Shown: piece after piece, positions 48,149-56,096 of the stretch
Layout of the letters: every line of letters begins with the position of its first letter
How positions within the stretch are numbered: the first letter of the stretch is position 1
DNA from: Streptomyces mirabilis
Lineage (GTDB): Bacteria > Actinomycetota > Actinomycetes > Streptomycetales > Streptomycetaceae
Assembly: GCF_039503195.1 (NCBI RefSeq)
Contig: NZ_JBCJKP010000001.1
Coordinates: forward strand, 6,014,001 to 6,078,000
Direction: 5' to 3'
DNA length: 64,000 nt
Made by a program: the position numbers and the translations under genes
The notes under the pieces: model-generated
Databases searched by the model: none
What the model saw: the letters and a program-made list of their open reading frames with translations, nothing else
What the model was told of the DNA's origin: nothing

Positions 48149-49393
48149 TCACGCCGTACGCCGCCATCCCCTCACGCCGTACGCCGCCACCCCCACACCC
48201 AGCACAGCCGCGCCCACGACCACCGAAAGCGCCGGCAGCGCGAACGCCAGGGTCACGCACCCGACGAGTCCCACCACCGGCACCAGCCGCGCCGCCGGAG
48301 CGGAACTCAGGGTCCACGCCGACGCGTTGGCCACGGCGTAGTACGCCAGTACACCGAAGGAGGAGAACCCGATCGCGCCCCGCACGTCCACCGTCGCGGC
48401 CAGCGCGGCGACCACCGCGCCCACGGCCAGCTCCGCCCGGTGCGGCACCTGGAAACGCGGATGCACCTCGGCCAGGGCGCCCGGCAGATGACCGTCGCGG
48501 GCCATGGCCAGCGTCGTCCGTGAGACGCCCAGGATCAGGGCGAGGAGCGAGCCGAGCGCGGCCACGGCAGCACCCACCCGTACCACCGGCACGAGCCCTG
48601 GCACACCGGCCGTCCGCACCGCGTCGGCCAGCGGCGCCGAGGCACGCCCGAGCCCCTCCGGCCCCAGCACCGAAAGGACCGCCACGGCGACCGCCGCGTA
48701 CACCACGAGTGCGACACCCAGAGCCGTCGGGATCGCGCGCGGAATGGTGCGCGCCGGATCCCGTACCTCCTCACCGAGCGTCGCGATCCGTGCGTATCCG
48801 GCGAACGCGAAGAACAGCAGCCCCGCCGCCTGAAGCACCCCGCCCGCGCCACCGGAGACCCCGACGTCCAGCCGGCCGGCGTCGGAGGCGTCCGATCCGA
48901 GACACACGACCACCACGGAAGCGAGGACCGCGAGGACCACCGAAACGATCACCCGGGTCAGCCGGGCGGATTTGTGCATGCCGCCGTAGTTCACCGCGGT
49001 GAGGGCGACCACGGCCCCGACTGCCACCGCGTGCGCCTGCCCCGGCCAGACGTACGCGCCCACGGTGAGCGCCATCGCCGCGCAGGATGCCGTCTTCCCG
49101 ACGATGAACGACCAGCCCGCCAGATACCCCCAGAAGGCGCCGAGACGCTCACGCCCGTACACATAGGTCCCACCGGAGGCGGGATACAGAGCGGCCAGCC
49201 GTGCCGAGGACATCGCGTTGCAGTACGCGACCACGGCCGCGACGGCGAGCCCGAGGAGCAGACCGGACCCGGCCGCCCGTGCGGCGGGGCCCAACGCCGC
49301 GAAGATCCCGGCACCCACCATCGATCCGAGCCCGATGACCACGGCGTCCCCGACGCCCAGGGTGCGCCGCAACTCTGATCCGGACTGTGTCAT
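48149..49393 (-). CDS. APC-family amino acid permease
   Basis: This is a 414-aa plasma-membrane permease with about 12 hydrophobic segments. The N-terminal signature LGVGDAVVIGLGSMVGAGIFAALGP (residues 12-36) is the APC helix 1 substrate loop, and FFAFAGYARIATLGEEVRDPARTIPRAI is the consensus helix 6 region. ATG 49393 is preceded by AGTAGGG. GTG 49402 is possible. The last codons fall in a short direct-repeat stretch (CACGCCGTACGCC, three copies at 48126-48187). Substrate unknown, probably an amino acid or amine. Confidence 0.9.
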   Translation of the reverse strand: MTQSGSELRRTLGVGDAVVIGLGSMVGAGIFAALGPAARAAGSGLLLGLAVAAVVAYCNAMSSARLAALYPASGGTYVYGRERLGAFWGYLAGWSFIVGKTASCAAMALTVGAYVWPGQAHAVAVGAVVALTAVNYGGMHKSARLTRVIVSVVLAVLASVVVVCLGSDASDAGRLDVGVSGGAGGVLQAAGLLFFAFAGYARIATLGEEVRDPARTIPRAIPTALGVALVVYAAVAVAVLSVLGPEGLGRASAPLADAVRTAGVPGLVPVVRVGAAVAALGSLLALILGVSRTTLAMARDGHLPGALAEVHPRFQVPHRAELAVGAVVAALAATVDVRGAIGFSSFGVLAYYAVANASAWTLSSAPAARLVPVVGLVGCVTLAFALPALSVVVGAAVLGVGVAAYGVRGWRRTA

Positions 49394-49564
49394 GGGCGGC
49401 ACCCTACTGATCGCTGCAACCGACCGCCGCCGCCGAGGCGTCCTTCCCGATAACGCGCCACGAACATCAGCACGACCGCCGGCTGCTCGAACTCGAAGGC
49501 ATGAGACAGCAGGTCCGGAGCAGGATCACAGCACAGGCGCAGCGCGGAGAGGCAGGTTCAGGGC

Positions 49565-49831
49565 ATGGGCATCATCAGCTGGATCATTCTGGGACTGTTG
49601 GCCGGAGCCATCGCCAAATTCCTGCTGCCGGGCCGTGACCCGGGCGGCTTCATCGGAACGACCGTCATCGGCATCGCGGGCGCCTTCATCGGCGGCTGGA
49701 TCTCCTCGCGCTGGCTGGACCACCCGATCGCCAAGCAGTTCTACGACGGCGCCACGTGGGCCGCCGCGATCGGCGGCTCGCTCGTCCTGCTCATCCTCTA
49801 CCGCATCCTGTTCGGCGACTCGCGCCGTTGA
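49565..49831 (+). CDS. GlsB/YeaQ/YmgE-family membrane protein
   Basis: This is an 88-aa small membrane protein with three hydrophobic segments. It shows the family pattern MGIISWIILGLLAGAIAKFL, PGRDPGGFIGTTVIGIAGAF and a C-terminal helix AIGGSLVLLILYRILF. The family is linked to general stress responses (transglycosylase-associated in older annotation). ATG 49565 follows a distant GGAGAGG. Confidence 0.9.
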   Translation: MGIISWIILGLLAGAIAKFLLPGRDPGGFIGTTVIGIAGAFIGGWISSRWLDHPIAKQFYDGATWAAAIGGSLVLLILYRILFGDSRR

Positions 49832-49961
49832 GGGCGCGCCCCGAGGCCGCAGCCAGCAGGCGAGAAGGGTGGGCACCCCCGGGGGCCCACCCTTCCTCGT
49901 ACGCGAAACTTTCCTCGTACGTCCAAAGAACCACCGGCCGAAGCCGGTGGACGGCCGATGG

Positions 49962-50450
49962 CTACCGGTAGTTCACGAACTGCAGCGCGAAGTCGAAGTC
50001 CTTGCCCTTGAGCAGTGCCTGCACGGCCTGCAGGTCGTCACGGCTCTTCGAGCTGACACGCAGCTCGTCGCCCTGCACCTGCGCCTTCACGCCCTTCGGG
50101 CCCTCGTCGCGAATGATCTTCGCCACCTTCTTCGCGTTGTCCTGGGAGATGCCCTCCTCGATGGACGCGAAGATCTTGTACTCCTTGCCGGACAGCTGGG
50201 GCTCGCCCGCGTCCAGGGCCTTCAGCGAGATGCCGCGCTTGACCAGCTTGGTCTCGAACACGTCGAGGACGGCCTTGACCCGCTCCTCGGAGTTCGCCTC
50301 CATCAGGATCTTCTCGCCGGACCAGGAGATGGAGGCGCCCACGTTCTTGAAGTCGTAGCGCTGCGAGATCTCCTTGGCGGCCTGGTTGAGGGCGTTGTCG
50401 ACCTCCTGCCGCTCGACCTTCGAGACGATGTCGAAACTGGAGTCGGCCAT
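49962..50450 (-). CDS. YajQ-family nucleotide-binding protein
   Basis: This is a 162-aa cytosolic protein of the YajQ family. Some members bind c-di-GMP (Xanthomonas) or nucleic acid. It shows [20 protein letters not shown], the paired ferredoxin-like domains with [13 protein letters not shown], and [24 protein letters not shown] 50450 follows AAGGAGCC. A longer frame to 50537 is not conserved in type. It is divergent from tRNA-Tyr. Confidence 0.93.
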   Translation of the reverse strand: MADSSFDIVSKVERQEVDNALNQAAKEISQRYDFKNVGASISWSGEKILMEANSEERVKAVLDVFETKLVKRGISLKALDAGEPQLSGKEYKIFASIEEGISQDNAKKVAKIIRDEGPKGVKAQVQGDELRVSSKSRDDLQAVQALLKGKDFDFALQFVNYR

Positions 50451-50652
50451 GTCCTGTGGCTCCTTGTATCGGGGTGCGTAGGGGCGGCCGTCGAGCCCGG
50501 CGTAGGTCCCCGGCCGCATCCGCATAAGCCTAGCCACCCCCTCCCCTCCAAGCGCAGATCAATCGGGTGGCGAAGCACCCCCGAGCATCAGGTATCGTTT
50601 ACGTCGTTGCCAGGGAGCACCGCCGAAAAGCGGTCCTCGGGGCAGCAACCCC

Positions 50653-50734
50653 GGCGGTGTGCCCGAGCGGCCAAAGGGAGCAGACTGTAAATCTGCCGGC
50701 TCAGCCTTCCCAGGTTCGAATCCTGGCGCCGCCA
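50653..50734 (+). tRNA. tRNA-Tyr (GTA)
   Basis: This is an 82-nt type II tRNA with a long variable arm. The acceptor arms GGCGGTG and CGCCGCC pair over seven positions with discriminator A. The anticodon GTA is at 50687-50689 and the T-loop is GGTTCGAATCC. CCA is not encoded. In S. coelicolor the tRNA-Tyr gene at the equivalent position is the SLP1 integration site (from memory). Confidence 0.95.
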
Positions 50735-50748
50735 CACGGGAACAAAGG

Positions 50749-50781
50749 CCCCGTGACCTGCCCTCTACGCAGGTCACGGGG
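50749..50781 (+). terminator. Terminator after tRNA-Tyr
   Basis: A perfect 12-bp stem (50749-50760 with 50770-50781) is followed by TCTTT, 15 nt after the tRNA. Confidence 0.85.
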
Positions 50782-51268
50782 TCTTTGTCATGTGCTCTGG
50801 CGAGAGACGTCCTGTCTCGCGCTGTCTTGTATTCGAACGCCCTGTCTCGGGGTGCGTGGAAGGGCCGTGGGCGGGCTTTCCGGCTCGCTGGATGGACTTC
50901 TCCAGACGGGCGGAGATCTTGGCGTTGGCGGCATCGTCGCCGTCGCGTGCGGGCGGTCGCCGGCGGTCTGAACGCCGTGGCGCCGATCGACGCGCTGGCG
51001 GTGGGTCTTGATGCGGTCTCCGGGATGCTCACCGTTCAACGCGACTGGCTGCGAGTGTTGGATCGCGGGGACGAGGAATGCGCGGTGTCGCGGTCGATGC
51101 GGGAATCACTGGACGAACTCAAGGCCGTGTCCGCAGGCCGCCAGGTGTGCTGCCCTGAAGAGTTGTTGACGCGAGGGACGGTGTGCGGGGGCGGAATCGG
51201 TGGATGGCGACCGGGGCTGGGGTCGGGTGCTGTCGGTGCGGCTGCTGCCGGCCGGGCAGACTGATCTC
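50782..51268 (+). other. Probable integrative-element remnant, degraded coding sequence
   Basis: This stretch has no intact gene. One frame (about 50955-51130) reads protein-like sequence, VAPIDALAVGLDAVSGML, then VQRDWLRVLDRGDEE and SRSMRESLDELKAV. Another (about 50875-50950) reads ARWMDFSRRAEILALAA. Their succession in different frames suggests decayed coding DNA. No duplicate of the tRNA 3' end is seen downstream, so no att pair can be shown. Confidence 0.45.
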
Positions 51269-51481
51269 ATGTCGTCGCGTCGTAGGAACTGCCCCGAGTG
51301 CCGTCGGGAGATCGCCGTCGTCGCGGGACGGTTCGCCCGGCATGATCCGCCTGGAGCCCGGGGGAGCGGGGAGCTGGTCTCGTGTCCTGGGTCGCGTCGG
51401 CCGGCGCAGCTGGGGGCGGCCCAGCCGACGCTGGACGGGTACTCCGTGCCCGACTTTCCCGGGCAGCTTCCGTTGTTCTGA
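51269..51481 (+). CDS. Small Cys-rich protein of mobile-element type (70 aa)
   Basis: This is a 70-aa protein with a likely zinc site: CPECRRE near the N-terminus, FARHDPPGARGSGELVSCPG in the middle, and the end TLDGYSVPDFPGQLPLF. I associate such proteins with actinomycete integrative and conjugative elements, from memory only. ATG 51269 has a weak ribosome site. GTG 51200 would extend the frame. It lies just downstream of tRNA-Tyr and is probably the last survivor of an excised or eroded element. Confidence 0.55.
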   Translation: MSSRRRNCPECRREIAVVAGRFARHDPPGARGSGELVSCPGSRRPAQLGAAQPTLDGYSVPDFPGQLPLF

Positions 51482-51514
51482 GCGGATCGGCGAATGGCCT
51501 GGTCCGATCGGTGT

Positions 51515-52171
51515 CTAGTTCCCCGCGACCGATTTGACCGCCACCGAAATCGGCGTCGAGCCGCTGATCAACTCCAGGGTCAGCCCGGCCGTCGCGGGAG
51601 TCTCCACCAGCTCCGCCAGGACCGCGGCGACGTCGTCCCGCGGGACCGTTCCGGGGCCCGTCGAGGCCTCCAGACGTACGAGACCGGTGCCGGCGTCGTT
51701 GATCAGCGATCCGGGGCGCAGGATCGTCCACTCCAGGGACGTACGACCGCGTATGTACTCGTCGGCCTCGCCCTTGGCGCGCAGATACAGGTCGAAGACG
51801 TCGTCGCCCGGGTGCGCCGGGTCCGCGCCCATGGACGACACGACGACATGGCGCCGTACGCCCGCTCGTTCCGCGGCGTCGGCGAACAGGACGGCGGCGC
51901 CCCTGTCCACCGTCGCCTTGCGGGCCGGACCGCTGCCCGGGCCCGCGCCCGCCGCGAAGACGGCCGCGTCCGCGCCCTGCAGATGGGCGGCGACCTGCTC
52001 CACCGAAGCCGACTCCAGATCGCAGAGGACCGGCTCGGCACCGGCCGCCCGCAGATCGTCGCCCTGCTCGGCGCGGCGGATGATCCCCGCGACCTCGTCA
52101 CCGCGCGCGGCGAGCAGTCGCTCCAGCCGCAGCGCGATCTGACCATGACCTCCAGCGATGACAATGCGCAT
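51515..52171 (-). CDS. NAD(P)H-binding SDR-like protein
   Basis: This is a 218-aa atypical short-chain dehydrogenase. It shows MRIVIAGGHGQIALRLERLL (GxxGxxx nucleotide loop), RRAEQGDDLRAAGAEPVLCD, RRHVVVSSMGAD and the YxxxK-like YLRAKGEADEYI, then TILRPGSLIND. It resembles the NAD(P)-binding YhfK/DUF2867-like group. Substrate unknown. ATG 52171 has only a weak ribosome site. The gene ends 33 bp from the mobile-type small gene. Confidence 0.87.
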   Translation of the reverse strand: MRIVIAGGHGQIALRLERLLAARGDEVAGIIRRAEQGDDLRAAGAEPVLCDLESASVEQVAAHLQGADAAVFAAGAGPGSGPARKATVDRGAAVLFADAAERAGVRRHVVVSSMGADPAHPGDDVFDLYLRAKGEADEYIRGRTSLEWTILRPGSLINDAGTGLVRLEASTGPGTVPRDDVAAVLAELVETPATAGLTLELISGSTPISVAVKSVAGN

Positions 52172-52212
52172 GTTTCCGACCGTACGCCCGGATGGACCCG
52201 TTCGCCGCACGA

Positions 52213-52253
52213 CCCTGGGGACGACTCAGGGGTGTCTTGAGTTGTCCCCAGGG
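52213..52253. terminator. Long hairpin between two minus-strand genes
   Basis: A 16-bp stem with one G-U pair (52213-52228 with 52238-52253) has a 9-nt loop. It lies about 115 bp downstream of the amidohydrolase and 42 bp upstream of the SDR start. It probably terminates the amidohydrolase transcript. Confidence 0.65.
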
Positions 52254-52367
52254 GCGCGCGGCGGTGGAGGCCGTCGTGCCCTCGGCCCGCGTGGTGAACA
52301 GGGGGCGCTCGGGCGGTTGTTGCGGCCGTGCGCGCACAACGCGCGGGGTGGTGGACGGCGGTTGTGG

Positions 52368-53618
52368 CTAGGAAGGCTCTCCGCGTCCCTGTCGTGGCAG
52401 GTCCAGGCCCGCCACCGCCGCCGAGTTGCAGTACTCCCGCACCGCGCTGGTCCGTGCCACCACGCGCCCCCGATGCACCACGATCCGGCTGTACGCGAGC
52501 GACAGCGCCCCTGCCAGCCGGTTCCCGCGCACCGCGAGCAACTCGGCAGGGAAACCCGCTTCCACGCGCACCTCGGGCAGTCCGAGGGCGGCTCGCGCGC
52601 CGGAGCTCACGGCGTCGTACGCGTCCTCGGGGCGCAGACCGTGCCGTGAGGCCAGCAGGTAGGCGGCCTCCAGGGGGTCGCCGCGGCCCACCGGGTTCGA
52701 CACGTCGCGGAGGGCGCCGCTGCCCGCGGCGATCCGTACCCCGGCCGCCCGCAGCATCCGCACCGGAGCCGTTCCGCGCCGGTCCACGCCCCCGCAGCCG
52801 CCCTGCGGCAGGCACACCACGCTCACGCCCGCCGCGGCGAGTTGGTCGGCCGCCCGGGAGGCCACCTCGGACGGCAGTCGGCCGAGGCCGCCGCACGGGC
52901 CGAGCGTCACGCCGGACCGCAGGCCGCCCGCCATCGCCGCGAGCCGGGCGAGCCGGGCGGGATCGGCGGCGTCCGTGTGCAGGTCGACCGGGCAGCCGTG
53001 TTCCGAGGCGAGTTCCAGGACCGCCTCCACGTACCCCGCCGGGTCCGGGTCGGCGTCCGGGCAGCCGCCCACCACCGAAGCGCCCATCTTCACGGCGTCC
53101 TGCAGTATCGCGAGCCCGTCGGCACCGGCGACCCCGGTGAGCACCCGCGGCATCGCCACCGTCGTCAGCTCGGCCAGCCCGCGCAGCGCCCGCCGCGCCT
53201 GGAGCACCGCCGCCAGCGCGTCGAGACCCTGCACGTCGCCGACGCGCACGTGCGAGCGCAACGCCGTCGCCCCGTGCCCGAGTTGCAGCAACGAGGCCTC
53301 GGTGGCCCGGCGCTGGACCTCCTGGGTGTCGTACGAGAGGGGCCCGTCGCCCTCGGCGGTCAGTGCCGTGTCGCCGTGGGCGTGGGGCTCGGCGGGGGCC
53401 GGCAGGAGCAGGTAGCCGTCGAGGTCCACCTTCGAGGCGCGCGAGCCGGAGGAGGGTGTCGCCAGGCTTCCTGCGGTGCCGACCGCCTCGATGCGCCCGC
53501 CGCCCAGCCGCACGTCCACAGTCCGGCCGTCGGTGAGCCGCGCTCCGCGCAGCAGCAGGGTGGCGGTGTCGGTCTGTCCCGACGAGGAGTGGGGTGGCTG
53601 CGGCTGACTGTCGGGCAT
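52368..53618 (-). CDS. Amidohydrolase-family protein, cytosine-deaminase-like
   Basis: This is a 416-aa TIM-barrel hydrolase of the cytosine deaminase branch. It shows LLLPAPAEPHAHGDTALT (HxH metal motif), GATALRSHVRVGD, PVDLHTDAADP (His ligand region), and AAGSGALRDVSNPVGRGDPLEAAYL. In the family the last motif normally has an Asp metal ligand after the Gly-Ser/His (GxDD or GSDN). Here it is Gly-Ala, and RxHxD is RSHVR. Catalysis as a deaminase is therefore doubtful. ATG 53618 follows CAGGAGCG. The frame upstream to 54197 is low-complexity and excluded. Confidence 0.85.
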   Translation of the reverse strand: MPDSQPQPPHSSSGQTDTATLLLRGARLTDGRTVDVRLGGGRIEAVGTAGSLATPSSGSRASKVDLDGYLLLPAPAEPHAHGDTALTAEGDGPLSYDTQEVQRRATEASLLQLGHGATALRSHVRVGDVQGLDALAAVLQARRALRGLAELTTVAMPRVLTGVAGADGLAILQDAVKMGASVVGGCPDADPDPAGYVEAVLELASEHGCPVDLHTDAADPARLARLAAMAGGLRSGVTLGPCGGLGRLPSEVASRAADQLAAAGVSVVCLPQGGCGGVDRRGTAPVRMLRAAGVRIAAGSGALRDVSNPVGRGDPLEAAYLLASRHGLRPEDAYDAVSSGARAALGLPEVRVEAGFPAELLAVRGNRLAGALSLAYSRIVVHRGRVVARTSAVREYCNSAAVAGLDLPRQGRGEPS

Positions 53619-54149
53619 CGCGCTCCTGGGGCTCGGGGGCGGCTGCGGGGAGGGGCGACTGGGGGAGGTGGGGCGCTTCGGTTGAGGGGGGCGACTGGAG
53701 AGGTGGGCGCTTCGGTGGTGGGGGTGCGGGGTGATGGTGGGTGGCCGGGTGGTGGGTGGTGTGGGGTGGCTGGGTGGTGGAGGAGTGGGAGGTGGCCGGG
53801 CGGAAGGGGCGAGGTCGTGGGTGGTGAGGGGCAAGATCACGCAGCGTGAGTCGAGCCTAGGGTGGCGAACCCTCCTCGTCCGGGAGGAGCGCAATAGTCG
53901 TACCGGTGTGGTCCGTGCACGGACAGAAAGTGGGAGACGAGAGCCGGACACGCGAGTCGGGACGGCCGGACGGAGTCGCTGGTCGGCCGGGCGGAGAGGC
54001 GGGGACCGGGGGAGTCGACCGGGCTGTGTTCCCGTGATCCGTGGGGCGGGAGCGGCCGGAGTCGCGGCCGTGACGCACCGTTCGTGAGGGGCCGGAGTCG
54101 CGGCGGCGAACGGCCGGGAACAGGCCGGGGCGGGTGCCGCGAAACGGAT
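53619..54149. repeat. Gene-free region with G/T-rich simple repeats
   Basis: 53640-53820 is dominated by GGTGGG, GGGTGGTGGGTGG and two GGTGGGCGCTTCGGT-like words. 53900-54120 has recurring GGCCGGA and GGAGTCG words. No gene, hairpin or promoter is convincing apart from the tRNA promoter at the end. Confidence 0.5.
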
Positions 54150-54179
54150 TTGGGCGATCGGCGGGCGAGCGTGTAATGT
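54150..54179 (+). promoter_or_regulatory. Promoter of the tRNA-Thr/tRNA-Met unit
   Basis: TTGGGC (54150-54155) and TAATGT (54174-54179) are separated by 18 bp, and the first tRNA base follows 12 bp later. Confidence 0.5.
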
Positions 54180-54190
54180 CTTCATCGCTC

Positions 54191-54263
54191 GCCCCAATAG
54201 CTCAGTCGGTAGAGCGTCTCCATGGTAAGGAGAAGGTCTACGGTTCGATTCCGTATTGGGGCT
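54191..54263 (+). tRNA. tRNA-Thr (GGT)
   Basis: This 73-nt tRNA has acceptor GCCCCAA/TTGGGGC with discriminator T. The anticodon loop ATGGTAA (anticodon GGT) lies between TCTCC and GGAGA, and the T-loop is GGTTCGATTCC. CCA is not encoded. Confidence 0.95.
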
Positions 54264-54309
54264 CTGGTGTGAGGGGTTCCCGTCGCAAGGCGGGGACCAA
54301 TCGCATCAC

Positions 54310-54382
54310 AGCGGTGTAGCTCAGTCGGTAGAGCAAGCGGCTCATAATCGCTGTGTCACCGGTTCAAGTCCGGTCACCGCTA
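54310..54382 (+). tRNA. tRNA-Met (CAT, elongator)
   Basis: This 73-nt tRNA has acceptor AGCGGTG/CACCGCT (7 bp) with discriminator A. The anticodon loop CTCATAA (CAT) is closed by AGCGG/TCGCT, and the T-loop is GGTTCAAGTCC. The A1-T72 acceptor pair argues for the elongator form. It lies 46 bp after tRNA-Thr. Confidence 0.93.
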
Positions 54383-54387
54383 CAGAC

Positions 54388-54425
54388 AGTAGCCGATTGT
54401 GGGGTCGGTCCTTCGATCGGCTACT
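54388..54425 (+). terminator. Hairpin after the tRNA pair
   Basis: AGTAGCCGAT (54388-54397) and ATCGGCTACT (54416-54425) form a perfect 10-bp stem followed by CTTCT. It ends 44 bp before rpmG, so it may terminate the tRNAs or act in the rpmG leader. Confidence 0.65.
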
Positions 54426-54469
54426 CTTCTATGCGTTAATGTCCCATCCGTTCGTCAAGGAGCACTCCT

Positions 54470-54634
54470 GTGGCTGCCACCGACGTCCGCCCGAAGATCA
54501 CGCTGGCCTGCGTGGAGTGCAAGGAGCGGAACTACATCACCAAGAAGAACCGGCGTAACGACCCGGACCGACTGGAGATGAAGAAGCACTGCCCGCGTTG
54601 CAACGCGCACACCGCGCACCGCGAAACGCGATAA
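54470..54634 (+). CDS. rpmG: 50S ribosomal protein L33, zinc (C+) form
   Basis: This is a 54-aa ribosomal protein of the large subunit. It reads [20 protein letters not shown] (GTG start), then [20 protein letters not shown] and [14 protein letters not shown]. Two CxxC pairs (CVEC, CPRC) form the zinc ribbon, so this is the C+ paralogue used under zinc sufficiency. GTG 54470 follows AAGGAGCACTCCT. The size and sequence are exactly those expected. A hairpin terminator follows. Confidence 0.97.
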   Translation: MAATDVRPKITLACVECKERNYITKKNRRNDPDRLEMKKHCPRCNAHTAHRETR

Positions 54635-54648
54635 ATCAGGCTCGTACA

Positions 54649-54680
54649 CGAGGCCGTCCCCAGCAACGGGGGCGGCCTCG
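54649..54680 (+). terminator. Terminator after rpmG
   Basis: CGAGGCCG (54649-54656) pairs with CGGCCTCG (54673-54680), with an inner CCCC/GGGG extension. It lies 15 nt after the stop. Confidence 0.75.
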
Positions 54681-54799
54681 CGTCGTTCACCGGCCGAGTG
54701 CCGACGTGCGAGTGGTCGTCGAGCAGTCGCCGACAGTTCTCGTACGGGCATCGGTCCGAGAATCGCTGCACCGGCTGAAAACCAGGAGGTACCGAGCCC

Positions 54800-55252
54800 A
54801 TGGCGCTCGACCAGTCCTTCGTGGGGCGGTCCTACCCGCCCACCGACCCCTATGAGGTCGGTCGGGAGAAGATCCGCGAGTTCGCGGAGGCCGTGGGGGA
54901 CACCAACCCGGCGTACACGGACCCGGAGGCCGCCAAGGCACTCGGGTACTCCGATGTGATCGCCCCGCCGACCTTTGTGTTCGCGATCACCTTCAAGGCC
55001 GCGGGGCAGGTCGTCCAGGACCCCCAACTGGGTCTCGACTACAGCCGCGTGGTGCATGGTGACCAGAAGTTCGCCTACACCCGTCCGGTGCGCGCGGGTG
55101 ACCGGCTCACGGTCACCTCGACCATCGAGGCGATCAAGTCCATGGCGGGCAACGACATCGTGGACATCCGTGGTGAGGTCCATGACGAGGCGGGCGAGCA
55201 CGTGGTGACGGCCGTCACCAAGCTCGTGGCACGTGCGGCGGAGGAGGGCTGA
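54800..55252 (+). CDS. MaoC-like (3R)-hydroxyacyl-ACP dehydratase, HadA-like subunit
   Basis: This is a 150-aa hot-dog fold protein. It shows FVGRSYPPTDPYEVGREKIR, FAEAVGDTNPAYTDPEAAKA and VIAPPTFVFAITF. In the hydratase-2 motif the catalytic Asp-His pair is incomplete (NPAYTD instead of NPIHxD/N), as in HadA/HadC partners of mycobacteria. It probably forms an obligate heterodimer with the next gene product in a type II fatty-acid or related elongation cycle. ATG 54800 follows AGGAGGT. Two bases separate it from the next gene. Confidence 0.9.
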   Translation: MALDQSFVGRSYPPTDPYEVGREKIREFAEAVGDTNPAYTDPEAAKALGYSDVIAPPTFVFAITFKAAGQVVQDPQLGLDYSRVVHGDQKFAYTRPVRAGDRLTVTSTIEAIKSMAGNDIVDIRGEVHDEAGEHVVTAVTKLVARAAEEG

Positions 55253-55254
55253 CC

Positions 55255-55683
55255 ATGACGGCGAAGATCGCGTATGACGACGTCGAGGTCGGTGCCGAGC
55301 TGCCGGCCCGGACCTTCCCCGTGACGCGCGCCACACTCGTGCAGTACGCGGGCGCCTCCGGGGACTTCAACCCCATCCACTGGAACGAGAAGTTCGCGGT
55401 CGAGGTCGGTCTCCCCGACGTCATCGCGCACGGCATGTTCACCATGGCCGAGGCGATCCGTGTCGTCACCGACTGGGCCGGTGACCCGGGTGCGGTCGTG
55501 GAGTACGGCGTCCGCTTCACCAAGCCCGTCGTCGTCCCCAACGACGACAAGGGAGCGACCATCGAGGTCAGCGGCAAGGTCGCGGCCAAGCTGGACGACA
55601 ACACCGTCCGCGTCGACCTCACCGCGATGAGTGCGGGGCAGAAGGTCCTGGGCATGTCGCGAGCGGTCGTTCGACTGGCCTGA
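55255..55683 (+). CDS. MaoC-like (3R)-hydroxyacyl-ACP dehydratase, HadB-like catalytic subunit
   Basis: This is a 142-aa hot-dog fold protein with the complete hydratase-2 motif YAGASGDFNPIHWNEKFAVE (Asp and His catalytic residues) and VIAHGMFTMAEAIRV. It supplies the active site for the HadA-like partner encoded two bases upstream. ATG 55255 follows GGAGGAGG. The pair sits after rpmG, an arrangement also seen around mycobacterial hadABC (from memory). Confidence 0.92.
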   Translation: MTAKIAYDDVEVGAELPARTFPVTRATLVQYAGASGDFNPIHWNEKFAVEVGLPDVIAHGMFTMAEAIRVVTDWAGDPGAVVEYGVRFTKPVVVPNDDKGATIEVSGKVAAKLDDNTVRVDLTAMSAGQKVLGMSRAVVRLA

Positions 55684-56065
55684 TGGCCGTCATGAGGGGC
55701 GATGGGTAGGAGCGGGTAAGGGGCGTCGGCCGTGGTCGGCGCCCCTTACGTGTGTCTGGTCGTGGCCGGCTCCGCCTGGTCGTGCCTGGTCGTACCCGGT
55801 TCGCCCGTTCGTGGTCCGGTTGTCTGTGGGTGTCCGTGATCCGTCGTCCGCGGTCCGGCTGTCCGGCGGGGGTGGGGCGGGGTCGTGCCGGTACGTCGGG
55901 CCCGTCGCCGTTGGGTCAGACGTGGGCCGGGCAAGGGAGCCGCTGCTCGATCCGAACGTGAGCGACGGGCTTGCGACGTACCGGCACGCCCCCTTCCGTG
56001 CGTGCGCGGCTGCCGGTCGTGGGGGCGTGCGTGTCCTTCGAAGCCGCTCCCGTCCACCACTTGAC
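55684..56065. other. Intergenic region, no gene seen
   Basis: This is GC-rich sequence with many GTCCG and CGTGCC words. No convincing hairpin, promoter or open frame was found apart from the TetR promoter/operator at its right edge. Confidence 0.4.
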
Positions 56066-56091
56066 TTAGTTAGTGATTGGGCACTAACTTA
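56066..56091. promoter_or_regulatory. TetR operator overlapping a leaderless promoter
   Basis: TTAGTTAGTG (56066-56075) and CACTAACTTA (56082-56091) form a near-perfect dyad with a 6-bp spacer. TTGACT (56061-56066) and TAACTT (56085-56090) make an 18-bp spaced promoter with the predicted start at or next to ATG 56097. There is no ribosome site, so the mRNA is probably leaderless. Confidence 0.7.
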
Positions 56092-56096
56092 GCCGC

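Noticed and set aside
50567..50971. Open frame running through tRNA-Tyr and its terminator
   Set aside because: It crosses a structural RNA and a hairpin, so it cannot be a real coding sequence as drawn.
52172..54197. Upstream extensions of the SDR (52210) and amidohydrolase (54197) frames
   Set aside because: Translations are simple-sequence Pro/Ser/Thr and the ribosome sites lie at the inner ATGs.
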